A DNA stretch of 64,000 nt, from contig JAGWUP010000012.1 of the NCBI GenBank assembly GCA_028868375.1, positions 1-64,000 of the forward strand. The letters are read 5' to 3'. A program made the translations under genes and the position numbers. The notes under the pieces are model-generated. The model saw nothing but the letters and a program-made list of their open reading frames with translations, was not told the DNA's origin and ran no database searches. Origin of the DNA: Elusimicrobiota bacterium (lineage in GTDB: Bacteria; Elusimicrobiota; Elusimicrobia; UBA1565; UBA9628). This document shows, one piece after another, positions 32,182 to 39,701 of this stretch (position 1 is its first letter; each line of letters begins with the position of its first letter).

Positions 32182-33494
32182 TCGCGGTTCAGAGTCTGCC
32201 TGACACGCTCACGACGTTCGCTGAGGTCCTTCTCGCCGTCCTCGTCATCGTCAGTACGGCGCGAGCGAGTTCTGGCAGGTCTACGCTCTTCTTCCTCATC
32301 GTCGTCGTCGAGGACGGCACGACTCGGGCGCGACCGAGTCCCCTGAGGTTTCTCGTCATCGGCCCGCCCGTTTGACCTCTCGCCGCGGCGGCCGGCATCA
32401 GAAGGGACTTCGTCGTCGAGCTCCCTCGACAGTCGACTCCTGGAGCGCAGAGGAGGGGATTCTTCCTCGTCATCGTCGTCAGTCGGCCGCGAGCGCGTCG
32501 ATCTGGCAGGACGCTCATTTTCTTCCTCGTCGTCTCCTCGAGACGGACGGGTTCGAGCCGGCCGGTCCTCCTCGTCGTCTTGGTTTGATCGAGCAGAACG
32601 GGACTGACGGGCAGAACGTTCTTCCTCGTCACCGTCCTCATCGTCGCGGCCGCGACGACTTGATCTGACCTGGCTCTCTCCGTCTTCCTCCTCGTCGCGA
32701 GTGCGGCGAAGAGGCCGGACCGGACGGTCTTCTTCCTCCTCGTCGTCTCGGCGTGGACGTCTGTCACCGTCACCCTCATCATCCTTGCCTCGGCCGTAGA
32801 ACACCTCCTCGATGCGCTCCGGCGGGTAGAAGTTCAGCAGGTCCGGAAGCGGCTTGCTAAACACAACGTCCAGCCACGCGTCCTCCTGCTTAGCGCTGTC
32901 GCCCAGCGGGCTCGACTCGCGCATGACTTGGAAGCCGCGGTAGCGAGTGTTGTTGCGGCCCGAGCCTGTGCGAGTGAACTCCACGTCGTAGCCCTTGTCC
33001 GGCGACACGATGTCCAGCACCGTCTTCGCGCGTCGATTCAGGCTCTGGGCCGATATCTCGGAGTCGTTCTTGCCGCTCGTCATCCAGACCTGAACGCCGT
33101 TCTTCTCCTCGTTCCGGTCGATGAGGTAGTACAAGATGTTGGCCTTCGGGCGCAGCTGGTTCTTCTCGTCCTGCGTCGCACGGGGACCGAGGCGGTACAA
33201 CTCCTCGCAGACCGGGCACCGCTTGTAAGGTGATGCAGGGTTCTCCTTGAGGCACAAGTACCTCCGGTCATTTGGTCCCACGCCGTTGTGCGCGTAGACG
33301 ACCAGTCCGTAGTGACTGGCCTTCGGCCACGACGGCGGAAGGATGCGGATCAGGTTCTCACCGACGTGCGGCTTGAACAGCTGCACGTCGCCCTTGAGCA
33401 TGGTGTCGAAGGTCGACCCCTGCCGGTCAGCGCGGTCCTTCGTCTCGTCGAAGGACGGCGGCTTGTAGTCGTAGGTTCGTCGGGATGAAGCCAT
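32178..33494 (-). CDS. gp32-like ssDNA-binding protein with very long mixed-charge tail
   Basis: The first 235 residues form a single-strand binding domain like those of phage gp32 proteins: FKPHVGENLIRILPP, a zinc site with His69, Cys81, Cys93 and Cys96 (RCPVCEEL), and a lysine/aromatic-rich core. The remaining about 200 residues are a low-complexity tail of alternating acidic and Arg blocks (for example DDEEEEDRPVRPLRRTRDEE). SSB tails usually are short and only acidic. The mixed charge suggests condensation or recruitment of many partners. A CGTATTACTG motif lies about 35 nt upstream, and a GAGAGGA site precedes the ATG. Confidence 0.85.
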   Translation of the reverse strand: MASSRRTYDYKPPSFDETKDRADRQGSTFDTMLKGDVQLFKPHVGENLIRILPPSWPKASHYGLVVYAHNGVGPNDRRYLCLKENPASPYKRCPVCEELYRLGPRATQDEKNQLRPKANILYYLIDRNEEKNGVQVWMTSGKNDSEISAQSLNRRAKTVLDIVSPDKGYDVEFTRTGSGRNNTRYRGFQVMRESSPLGDSAKQEDAWLDVVFSKPLPDLLNFYPPERIEEVFYGRGKDDEGDGDRRPRRDDEEEEDRPVRPLRRTRDEEEDGESQVRSSRRGRDDEDGDEEERSARQSRSARSNQDDEEDRPARTRPSRGDDEEENERPARSTRSRPTDDDDEEESPPLRSRSRLSRELDDEVPSDAGRRGERSNGRADDEKPQGTRSRPSRAVLDDDDEEEERRPARTRSRRTDDDEDGEKDLSERRERVRQTLNRE

Positions 33495-33527
33495 CGGTCT
33501 CGTTCGTCCTCTCGCGTTGATCTAATT

Positions 33528-33537
33528 CAGTAATACG
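33528..33537 (-). promoter_or_regulatory. CGTAT-type -10 motif before the SSB gene
   Basis: CGTATTACTG on the minus strand, about 33 nt before the SSB start, where a GAGAGGA ribosome binding site follows. Same core as the leaderless sites, but with a short leader. Confidence 0.5.
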
Positions 33538-33660
33538 TCAGGCGCTGTAGCTCCTGCGTCGTCGCTCATCGGCTCGGTCAAGTGCATCGCGCCGCTCAGA
33601 TGAACCAGCATTCTCACCATACCAGCCAATCTGGTGAAGGTTCACCAGCAACTTCAGCAT
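33538..33660 (-). CDS. Very small hypothetical ORF (40 aa)
   Basis: The frame MLKLLVNLHQIGWYGENAGS, SERRDALDRADERRRRSYSA starts 9 nt after the stop of the upstream gene. It has a hydrophobic start and a basic helical end. The ribosome binding site is weak (GGGCAG). The region otherwise would be empty between the SSB promoter-like motif and the next gene. Confidence 0.4.
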   Translation of the reverse strand: MLKLLVNLHQIGWYGENAGSSERRDALDRADERRRRSYSA

Positions 33661-33669
33661 GTCTGCCCG

Positions 33670-34077
33670 CTACCGATACGCATGCTGCAGCGCCTGCCAC
33701 TTGCCGACAGCCAAGTCGGCATCCAGCAACTTCTGGTGAGCGCGGTGGTAGTCGTGCTCCCTGGTGATCTGGGCCTTGACCTGGGTCTCCGTCACTTTCT
33801 CACCGTCGGCGATCATGCTGTCCCGAACGTCCTTGTCCAGCTCGGCAATCGCCACCTCCAGGTCGTACTTGGCCTTGTCGCGCCGCGCCGAGGCCAGCGT
33901 CGCGCCCTCTGACGCGTGGAAGAACGCGTTGGGCTGGGCGATCACCTCCTCGTCCAACTTCATGCGGTTGATCTTGATTCCGGCCCTCAAGTCACGGTAC
34001 GTCTCGTCGTCGTAGGTGACGCCCGACTTCTTCTGCCGAGGCTCCTCCGGCTCGTCCAAGATGAGGTCCCGCGCCAC
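33670..34077 (-). CDS. Helical protein of the replication module, unknown
   Basis: The protein (135 aa) begins with a charged segment and is then almost wholly helical (INRMKLDEEVIAQPNAFFHA, SARRDKAKYDLEVAIAELDK, HDYHRAHQKLLDADLAVGKW). Similar helical proteins occur beside SSB and RecA genes in other phages with no known function. It may bridge recombinase and SSB as T4 UvsY does, but no sequence evidence proves that. Confidence 0.55.
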   Translation of the reverse strand: MARDLILDEPEEPRQKKSGVTYDDETYRDLRAGIKINRMKLDEEVIAQPNAFFHASEGATLASARRDKAKYDLEVAIAELDKDVRDSMIADGEKVTETQVKAQITREHDYHRAHQKLLDADLAVGKWQALQHAYR

Positions 34078-34083
34078 TGTTCG

Positions 34084-35031
34084 TCACCCAGCAAACAGCG
34101 CGCGACCGACGGCGGTCACCACCGGAGTCATGCCGTCGGCGGGATTGCACGGATCAGAGAAATGGTCCAGCACGGCAAGTGCCCGGCACGCGACCTTCTC
34201 GTCCGTCGCGCCGATGACGATCGTGGTGAAGTAGGCCCTCACCGTCTGCCGTATCGACTCCGGATTGGTGCCCTCCTCGTGTAGTGACTTCAGCAGCTTC
34301 TGCACTGCAGTCCACGTCTTGCCCTCGGCCAGCGCCTTTGCCAGGTCGTAGGCTGACCCAGCAGTCGAACCCTCCGACTGTGATATGAGCGAGGCCGCCT
34401 CCTCTCGGTCCCTCGCCGCGTAGCACGCCGCCAAGTTGGACAGCGCCTGCCGAGGTGATCCCTCAGCTCGCTTGACGCACAGCTCGATGATCGGCCTCGA
34501 TGTGTCGAAGCCTTCCTTCTCGACGATGTCCAGCAGGTAGTCGAACAGTACGGTAGTGCTGACCGGCTTCAGTGAGTACTTCGTGCATCGCGTCAGTATC
34601 GCGTTCGGAACCTTGGCGATGTCTGTGGTGCACAGGAAGAAGTACACCCACTCCGGCGGCTGCTCCAATATCTTCAGCCCAGAATCCCAGGCTTGGGGAG
34701 ATAGACGGTGGACCTCGTCTAGGATCACGGCCTTCACGCCGTTCCTGCCCAGCGGCTTGTACTTCAGCAGTGCCACCAAGCTGCTCATGTCGTCCTTGCC
34801 GGAGAAGGATGCGGCGTCTCGGTCTATCGTGTTGGCCGGCACTGCACCAACATACTTGGCGCCGCAGTAGGCAAACGTCGTCTTGCCCACACCGCTGGGG
34901 CCAGTGAACAGGAAGCCGTGACTCGTCCTGTCATCTAGCGCCGTCTGGAATGACGAGACCACCTCGTCGTGTCCCACCACCTGCTTCAGCTTCTTCGGGC
35001 GGTGACGGATGATCAGAGAGTCAGCGGTCAT
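34084..35031 (-). CDS. Sliding-clamp loader ATPase, gp44/RFC/DnaX-like
   Basis: The protein (315 aa) is an AAA+ ATPase with Walker A GPSGVGKT (44-51), Walker B VILDEVHRL, sensor 1 CTTDIAKVP and the arginine region ILTRCTKYSL. It loads the ring clamp (38465-39541) on primed DNA. No Cys4 zinc module as in bacterial DnaX is present, which resembles T4 gp44 and archaeal RFC. A small-subunit partner was not recognised. Confidence 0.88.
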   Translation of the reverse strand: MTADSLIIRHRPKKLKQVVGHDEVVSSFQTALDDRTSHGFLFTGPSGVGKTTFAYCGAKYVGAVPANTIDRDAASFSGKDDMSSLVALLKYKPLGRNGVKAVILDEVHRLSPQAWDSGLKILEQPPEWVYFFLCTTDIAKVPNAILTRCTKYSLKPVSTTVLFDYLLDIVEKEGFDTSRPIIELCVKRAEGSPRQALSNLAACYAARDREEAASLISQSEGSTAGSAYDLAKALAEGKTWTAVQKLLKSLHEEGTNPESIRQTVRAYFTTIVIGATDEKVACRALAVLDHFSDPCNPADGMTPVVTAVGRALFAG

Positions 35032-35252
35032 TTGTCAATTCTATGAAGTTGCAGCTTGCCGTCCCACTCGCCCCACGGACGAGCATTCAGCACGACGGCT
35101 ATATACGGTTTAGGCGAGTCGTTCAGCGTCTCGGTATCAAATCCGACGCCGATCTCGACCAAACGATCGGCTTCAGTGCCGCTGTTAGCGACTACTCTGT
35201 AGTCAGGTTTCCTAACCATCGAGACTACTCTGTAGTCAGGTTTCCTAGCCAT
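35028..35252 (-). CDS. Small hypothetical protein with duplicated start region
   Basis: The 74-residue product begins with two copies of M(A/V)RKPDYRVV, encoded by a 33-bp tandem duplication at about 35188-35253. Either ATG could be used. The rest (ADRLVEIGVGFDTETLNDSP, YIAVVLNARPWGEW) is a small beta-rich domain of the type often found in phage replication clusters. It overlaps the clamp loader by 4 nt. Confidence 0.6.
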   Translation of the reverse strand: MARKPDYRVVSMVRKPDYRVVANSGTEADRLVEIGVGFDTETLNDSPKPYIAVVLNARPWGEWDGKLQLHRIDK

Positions 35253-35253
35253 C
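35188..35253. repeat. 33-bp tandem duplication spanning a start codon
   Basis: The unit CGAGACTACTCTGTAGTCAG plus GTTTCCTA(A/G)CCAT is present twice in a row with one mismatch. It duplicates the ATG and first ten codons of the gene on the minus strand. It looks like a recent event. Confidence 0.75.
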
Positions 35254-35258
35254 GAGAC

Positions 35259-35492
35259 TTATTCTCCATACTTCTCAGTGACTTCGGCGCGACGGCGCTT
35301 GGGCACGTGGTCCTTAACCGCCTCGTCGAGGACGGCAGCAATCTCATCAAGTGCCTCGGCCCTCATCTTGTCCGGCGTGTCCTCGTCACTATTACGGCCG
35401 ACCGTCACTGTCGCCTCAAGCTCAACGTGCTCGTAGTTACCTAGATTGACGCGGCGAGCTACCTTCAGTCTAACTTCCGAGAGTACACTCAC
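35259..35492 (-). CDS. Small hypothetical protein of the replication cluster
   Basis: The protein (77 aa) starts MSVLSEVRLKVARRVNLGNY, followed by EHVELEATVTVGRNSDEDTP and a C-terminal helix. The strand motif RRVNLGNYEHVELE recurs in small phage proteins next to SSB and clamp genes; its function is not known to me. It overlaps the DUF2493-like gene by 4 nt. Confidence 0.55.
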   Translation of the reverse strand: MSVLSEVRLKVARRVNLGNYEHVELEATVTVGRNSDEDTPDKMRAEALDEIAAVLDEAVKDHVPKRRRAEVTEKYGE

Positions 35493-35893
35493 GCGTCGAC
35501 CTCCACCACCTCGACGCCGGCCCTGCGTGCCTTCTCCACCATGTCCGCAGTTCCATTGCCTCCGGGAAACGCAACCACTAGATCTGGTGCGTGATCAGTC
35601 AGCATGCGCTGATTGCGCATGCCGCCAGCCGCAGCGTTGTACGGCTTGCCTTGCCGGTAGCGGACAACAGCGCCGGGCACAGCGATATTTGACCAGTCAG
35701 CCGGGCAGGGTATGACCGTGATGCCTCTATGCTCAGCCCACAACCGACCTAAATGGTCAGCGCCAGATGCCTCGCCCTCTATCAGGACATCGACAACACC
35801 GAAGTCAACCACCACACTGTCCAGCGCGCTCCAAACGGCCTCCTTGTCGTTGAAGTCGCGACCGCCGCAGACTAGCAGCCTGAGACCAGCCAT
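35489..35893 (-). CDS. DUF2493/YspA-like SLOG-family protein
   Basis: The start at 35891-35893 overlaps the polymerase stop (TGATG) and gives 134 aa. It begins MAGLRLLVCGGRDFNDKEAV with the diagnostic GGRDF motif, continues with LIEGEASGADHLGRLWAEH and ends with VVAFPGGNGTADMVEKARRA. The SLOG fold binds nucleotides or NAD-derived ligands. In phages these genes are common and uncharacterised; sensing of or interference with nucleotide signals is possible. Confidence 0.75.
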   Translation of the reverse strand: MAGLRLLVCGGRDFNDKEAVWSALDSVVVDFGVVDVLIEGEASGADHLGRLWAEHRGITVIPCPADWSNIAVPGAVVRYRQGKPYNAAAGGMRNQRMLTDHAPDLVVAFPGGNGTADMVEKARRAGVEVVEVDA

Positions 35894-38454
35894 CACTGGA
35901 ATTCCTTCGCCATGACCGGCCATTTCAGTCTGCGAACACTGGAGAACGTTCCGACCTTCTCCTGGTCGGCCCACGTCGGCCCCTCCTTCAGCTCCACTAC
36001 GAGCGGCACGCATATCCAGTCAAATTCGCGACAGTCAAGCATCGTGTCAACTATACGCTCGATGTTGTCCTCGTAGTCATGCTCACTGTTGAAGCAGTAG
36101 GTCAAATCGTCGTGGACTTGCATGTTGGGCTGAAGCACCTCTAGACGGGTCTCAGACAGCCGGTTCATGCCGTGCATCACGATTCGGTTAGTCGCACCCT
36201 GCACGGGGGAGTTTACGATCTGCCCCTTACCCAGGGGAGCCCGTCGCCGCAGACCGCCCAGCATCTGAACGTGCCCGTCAGTCTCGAACTGCTTGACCAG
36301 ATTATCCTGCCACGCCTTCACATTGGAGAACTGCCTCCAGAACTCCTCGTACTCCGGCTTCAGCACACTCTCGTCCACGCCGAACCGACCGGCAGTCGTC
36401 CTCAGTGACGCCCCGTAAAACAAGGCGAACACCCAGGTATTCTTCACTTGATTACTGCGGAACTTCCCCATCACGCCCGGATCAGACAAGTTCTTCTTGC
36501 CGCCTATGAAGTCCGGATGGCGCAGCGCCAGGCGACGTGCCCACTCCGCGTGTATGTCGTAGTCCTCAAAGAGAGCACGGACGTAAGTCTTATCACGCGA
36601 GCCGCACGCGATCATCCGCGCATCAATTTGACCGGCATCGAGCGAGGCCACTATCTTCGACTTCACCTGCCGCCTGACCTTCTTACCTTCGGCACTTCTG
36701 ACCGGCTGGTTCTGGATGTTCGGTCCCTCGGCGTTGAGACGCCCCGTCTCAGTGAACGTAGTCCCAAGTGACGGATGCAAGCCGTCGTCGTACATATCGG
36801 GGCTACCCTCAGTGTACGGATCGACGTAGGTGGACTTCAGCTTTGTGACTTTCCGGTAGTTAACAATCCCCTTTGCAATGGGATCACTTATCTGGTTCAA
36901 CACCTTCTCAGTCGTCGACCATCCAGGACCGGGCTGACCGTCACGGGTCTTCAAGATGTCACGAAGCACCACGATGACGTCCTGAGAGGACCCCGGATTG
37001 AAGTCGGCTCCCGTCAACTTCCTGAATGCCTTGGCGGCCTCCATGTCCCTGACGGCGGCCTCAGCCACGGCGACCTTGGCAGCGTACTCCCGCTCAAGTC
37101 TCCTGGTCTCCTCCGGGTCCGTCGGCACGCCCTTCAGTTGAGTTAGCACGACGGTCGGCGTCTGGCGAAGCTTCTCCCGGTAGACCTCCTCTAGGCCCTC
37201 CTCTCGGATGCGTCGCTCCTGCTCACGGTGAAGCAGCAAGTGGTACTTACTGTCGATACCGTTGTAGGGAAGGATGACGTCCAGCGGCTCGCGCATCATG
37301 AACCGCTTGTCCAGACCAACCGTCAGCTTCTTGATGTTGATGCCGAAGTACTGAAGCGTCAGAAACTCTAGCGCGAGCGCGCCAGGCTTGTGGTCGCCTA
37401 CACGCTCGTCCAGCACGTAGGCCTGGACCTGAGTGCACTCCCAGGGGGCCCACGCCAACTCTCGACCGTAGAAGTAGCAGTCCCATTCTATCTCGAAGGC
37501 AGCGTTGTGGACGGCCTTCTTGGCGCGCGAGTTCAGGAACTTTACCCAGGCCCTCTCCAACTTCAGCATCGCTGAATCGGACCACCGGGCCTGTCGGTGC
37601 CTCCACGCGAAGGCCACGGTCTCGTCTGGAGTGGCTACGGCGCGCGACACGATCTCAGAGTTGCTTCGGTACGGACGCAGGTTCTGCGTCTCGTCGTCAA
37701 CCCCGACGACGTCCAGCGAGCCGGCGTAGTCCAGAAACTCCAGCAGGTATCTCAAGTCCTTATCAGAGCCAGTCAGGCACGTTATGCCGCTGCGAGCGAA
37801 CTGCGGCGTGTGGACTACCGGCTCCGGCAGCCCGGCCTCGACCTCGGCGAATGCCCGCCTAAGGTCGAACTTCAGTGCCAGCTCATCGTCAGACGGCCAG
37901 TTGCCCCTCTTGGTGTGAAGTATGAAGGACGGGTGACGCATGGCGTAGTACCAGCACTTGTGAGTGCCGATCTGCACCGGAAACCTGCGGCCTCGCCACA
38001 ACTCTATTCCAGACGGCTTGTCCGTCCACGACAGCGGAAAGGCCCCCAGACCGAACACGGCCTTGGGCTTCATCCGCTCTATGTCCTCAACTACCCTGGG
38101 GCGACAGCACTCAACTTCTATCTTCTCCGGGTCCCGGTTATCTGGAGGACGGCAAGATAAGACATTGTTCCACCGTACTCGAGAGCGAAGCCGGGCCGGT
38201 ATCAGCGGACGCACTAAGTCGCCAGACGGCCCGACGAACTGACGACCCTCCAGGTCCTCCTCTCGCCCGGGAGCCTCGCCCAGAATGTAGACCAGCGGAT
38301 CGTCAGACCCGCTAGCATCCATCTTCGGATGGACTATGTCCTCGGCCCGGTTCAGCGGACATGCCCTGCAGCCGAGCTTGTGCAGCAGCTCATCACTGGG
38401 CCTGTTAGTCGGGGCCAGCCTCTTGCCGGCGCCCGACGCGAACAGCAGCCCCAC
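35893..38454 (-). CDS. DNA polymerase A with N-terminal family-4 UDG domain
   Basis: This 853-residue replicative polymerase is fused to a uracil-DNA glycosylase. Residues about 20-210 match family 4 UDG with 4Fe-4S cysteines (Cys29, Cys32, Cys101, Cys117), motif LGEAPGREED and a C-terminal RHPSF. Residues about 225-420 are a DnaQ-type 3'-5' exonuclease (VDDETQ, VHNAAFE, YNGIDSKY). The rest is the family A polymerase: motif A SLDAGQIDARMIA, motif B KNTWVFALFYGAS, motif C MQVHDDLTY. The fusion would let the polymerase remove or sense uracil while copying. It is next to the clamp gene. The exonuclease motif II Asp is Glu. Confidence 0.9.
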   Translation of the reverse strand: MGLLFASGAGKRLAPTNRPSDELLHKLGCRACPLNRAEDIVHPKMDASGSDDPLVYILGEAPGREEDLEGRQFVGPSGDLVRPLIPARLRSRVRWNNVLSCRPPDNRDPEKIEVECCRPRVVEDIERMKPKAVFGLGAFPLSWTDKPSGIELWRGRRFPVQIGTHKCWYYAMRHPSFILHTKRGNWPSDDELALKFDLRRAFAEVEAGLPEPVVHTPQFARSGITCLTGSDKDLRYLLEFLDYAGSLDVVGVDDETQNLRPYRSNSEIVSRAVATPDETVAFAWRHRQARWSDSAMLKLERAWVKFLNSRAKKAVHNAAFEIEWDCYFYGRELAWAPWECTQVQAYVLDERVGDHKPGALALEFLTLQYFGINIKKLTVGLDKRFMMREPLDVILPYNGIDSKYHLLLHREQERRIREEGLEEVYREKLRQTPTVVLTQLKGVPTDPEETRRLEREYAAKVAVAEAAVRDMEAAKAFRKLTGADFNPGSSQDVIVVLRDILKTRDGQPGPGWSTTEKVLNQISDPIAKGIVNYRKVTKLKSTYVDPYTEGSPDMYDDGLHPSLGTTFTETGRLNAEGPNIQNQPVRSAEGKKVRRQVKSKIVASLDAGQIDARMIACGSRDKTYVRALFEDYDIHAEWARRLALRHPDFIGGKKNLSDPGVMGKFRSNQVKNTWVFALFYGASLRTTAGRFGVDESVLKPEYEEFWRQFSNVKAWQDNLVKQFETDGHVQMLGGLRRRAPLGKGQIVNSPVQGATNRIVMHGMNRLSETRLEVLQPNMQVHDDLTYCFNSEHDYEDNIERIVDTMLDCREFDWICVPLVVELKEGPTWADQEKVGTFSSVRRLKWPVMAKEFQ

Positions 38455-38464
38455 AACGGCTAAC

Positions 38465-39541
38465 TCACTTCGACCCTATTATGTGCAGAAAGTCAGCTGG
38501 CCCGGTCATCACCACGCCATTCTCAGACAGCACCATCGCCTCGCGTCCCTCAAGCGCTCGATTCAGCAGCGACGCGTCGATCTTGAGCTCGGCGTCGGGG
38601 TGATCCGGGAACTTGAGCCGGTCATGCACCTCGCCGTAAGGCGTCTGCGCGTCCAGGTGGAGGTAGCCGTCCTCGACGCGGACCTCCAGCGGGTGGTCAC
38701 CCAGCACGACCATTGCGCGCTCGGCACGCCTCTTCAGTTGCGACGGAACGGGTGCACCGCCGTCCTTTGGCACCTCGTAAGTGCTGACCACGTCCTCAAA
38801 GTCGACCGGCTCCTCATCGTCGATCAGTCGGGAGAACACGACGGCGCCGTAAGTCCTCCGCACCTCCCCGGACTCCGCCTTCCGCCCGACGGGGTCAACC
38901 GCCGCCAGGCAGTAGACGGCGCCGTCGTCGAACCTGAGCTCGATCGAGCCCTTCAGCATCTTGAACTGCTCGCACAGGACGGTCGGCAGAACGACCCGTC
39001 GATCGATGATCGTCCTGTTTCCCGTGGACACGTAGGCCCTGCTGAGGCTCACCGCGTCGGTCGAGTACAGGTCGGCTCCCTTACCGTTTTGGATGATCGT
39101 GACACCGCGCTGCTCCGGGTTCACGGCAGCGGACGAGCCGACGGACATCAGCACGAGGTCAACCGCCTCTCGGAACTGCTTGGTCACCTCGTAGCCAGCC
39201 GAGCCGGGAACCTCCGGACTCCAGAACCAGTCCTCGATGGGGCGCCGCGTCAACTTGATGCTCGCGTTCCCGATCTTCAGCACGGCGTCCTCGCCCTCCG
39301 CCTGGAAGTCGATCTCCTTGGCGGTGCTTCGCTCGAGCACCCCGATCAGCTTGTCACCCAGCATACCGCCAGTGAACTCCGTCTTGAAGTCGACTTGCAC
39401 GCCCAGCACGTCGTTGAAGCCGGAGATGTGCTGACCGTCGAACCACACGCAGCACATCTCCTGTACGGCATGCTTCGGACCGGCCAGCGCCGGGCTGACG
39501 ATCTTGAGGAGACCGAGCAGCTCAAGTCGATTTATTCTCAC
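38465..39541 (-). CDS. DnaN-like sliding clamp
   Basis: The protein (358 aa) has the size and repeated-domain plan of bacterial beta clamps. The segment FTGGMLGDKLIGVLERSTAK resembles the second strand-helix unit, with DAVLKIGNASIKL following, and the C-terminal domain ends VVMTGPADFLHIIGSK. It encircles DNA and tethers the polymerase; the clamp loader is encoded at 34084-35031. Its GTG start overlaps the stop of the small gene upstream (GTGA). Confidence 0.78.
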   Translation of the reverse strand: MRINRLELLGLLKIVSPALAGPKHAVQEMCCVWFDGQHISGFNDVLGVQVDFKTEFTGGMLGDKLIGVLERSTAKEIDFQAEGEDAVLKIGNASIKLTRRPIEDWFWSPEVPGSAGYEVTKQFREAVDLVLMSVGSSAAVNPEQRGVTIIQNGKGADLYSTDAVSLSRAYVSTGNRTIIDRRVVLPTVLCEQFKMLKGSIELRFDDGAVYCLAAVDPVGRKAESGEVRRTYGAVVFSRLIDDEEPVDFEDVVSTYEVPKDGGAPVPSQLKRRAERAMVVLGDHPLEVRVEDGYLHLDAQTPYGEVHDRLKFPDHPDAELKIDASLLNRALEGREAMVLSENGVVMTGPADFLHIIGSK

Positions 39542-39699
39542 TTTACGTCTCCCCGCATAAGAAGCCTGCGAACTCGCTCCTCGAGTTCGTCCTGGCCGTT
39601 GTACTTTTCCCAGAAGTCGATGTTTGTGTCAGTCCTCAACCACTCCGAGAACTCACGAGCGAACTTTCGCGCTACGGCCCTCGCGTCGTCCTCGTTCAT
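39538..39699 (-). CDS. Small hypothetical protein (53 aa)
   Basis: The frame reads MNEDDARAVARKFAREFSEW, LRTDTNIDFWEKYNGQDELE, ERVRRLLMRGDVK. It is a charged helical protein whose stop overlaps the clamp start (GTGA) and whose start lies 2 nt after the methyltransferase stop. Coupling and composition support expression. Confidence 0.55.
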   Translation of the reverse strand: MNEDDARAVARKFAREFSEWLRTDTNIDFWEKYNGQDELEERVRRLLMRGDVK

Positions 39700-39701
39700 A
39701 G

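Noticed and set aside
35894-36013. N-terminal extension of the DUF2493-like frame
   Set aside because: Overlaps the polymerase C-terminus; the family starts at MAGLRLLVCGGRDF.
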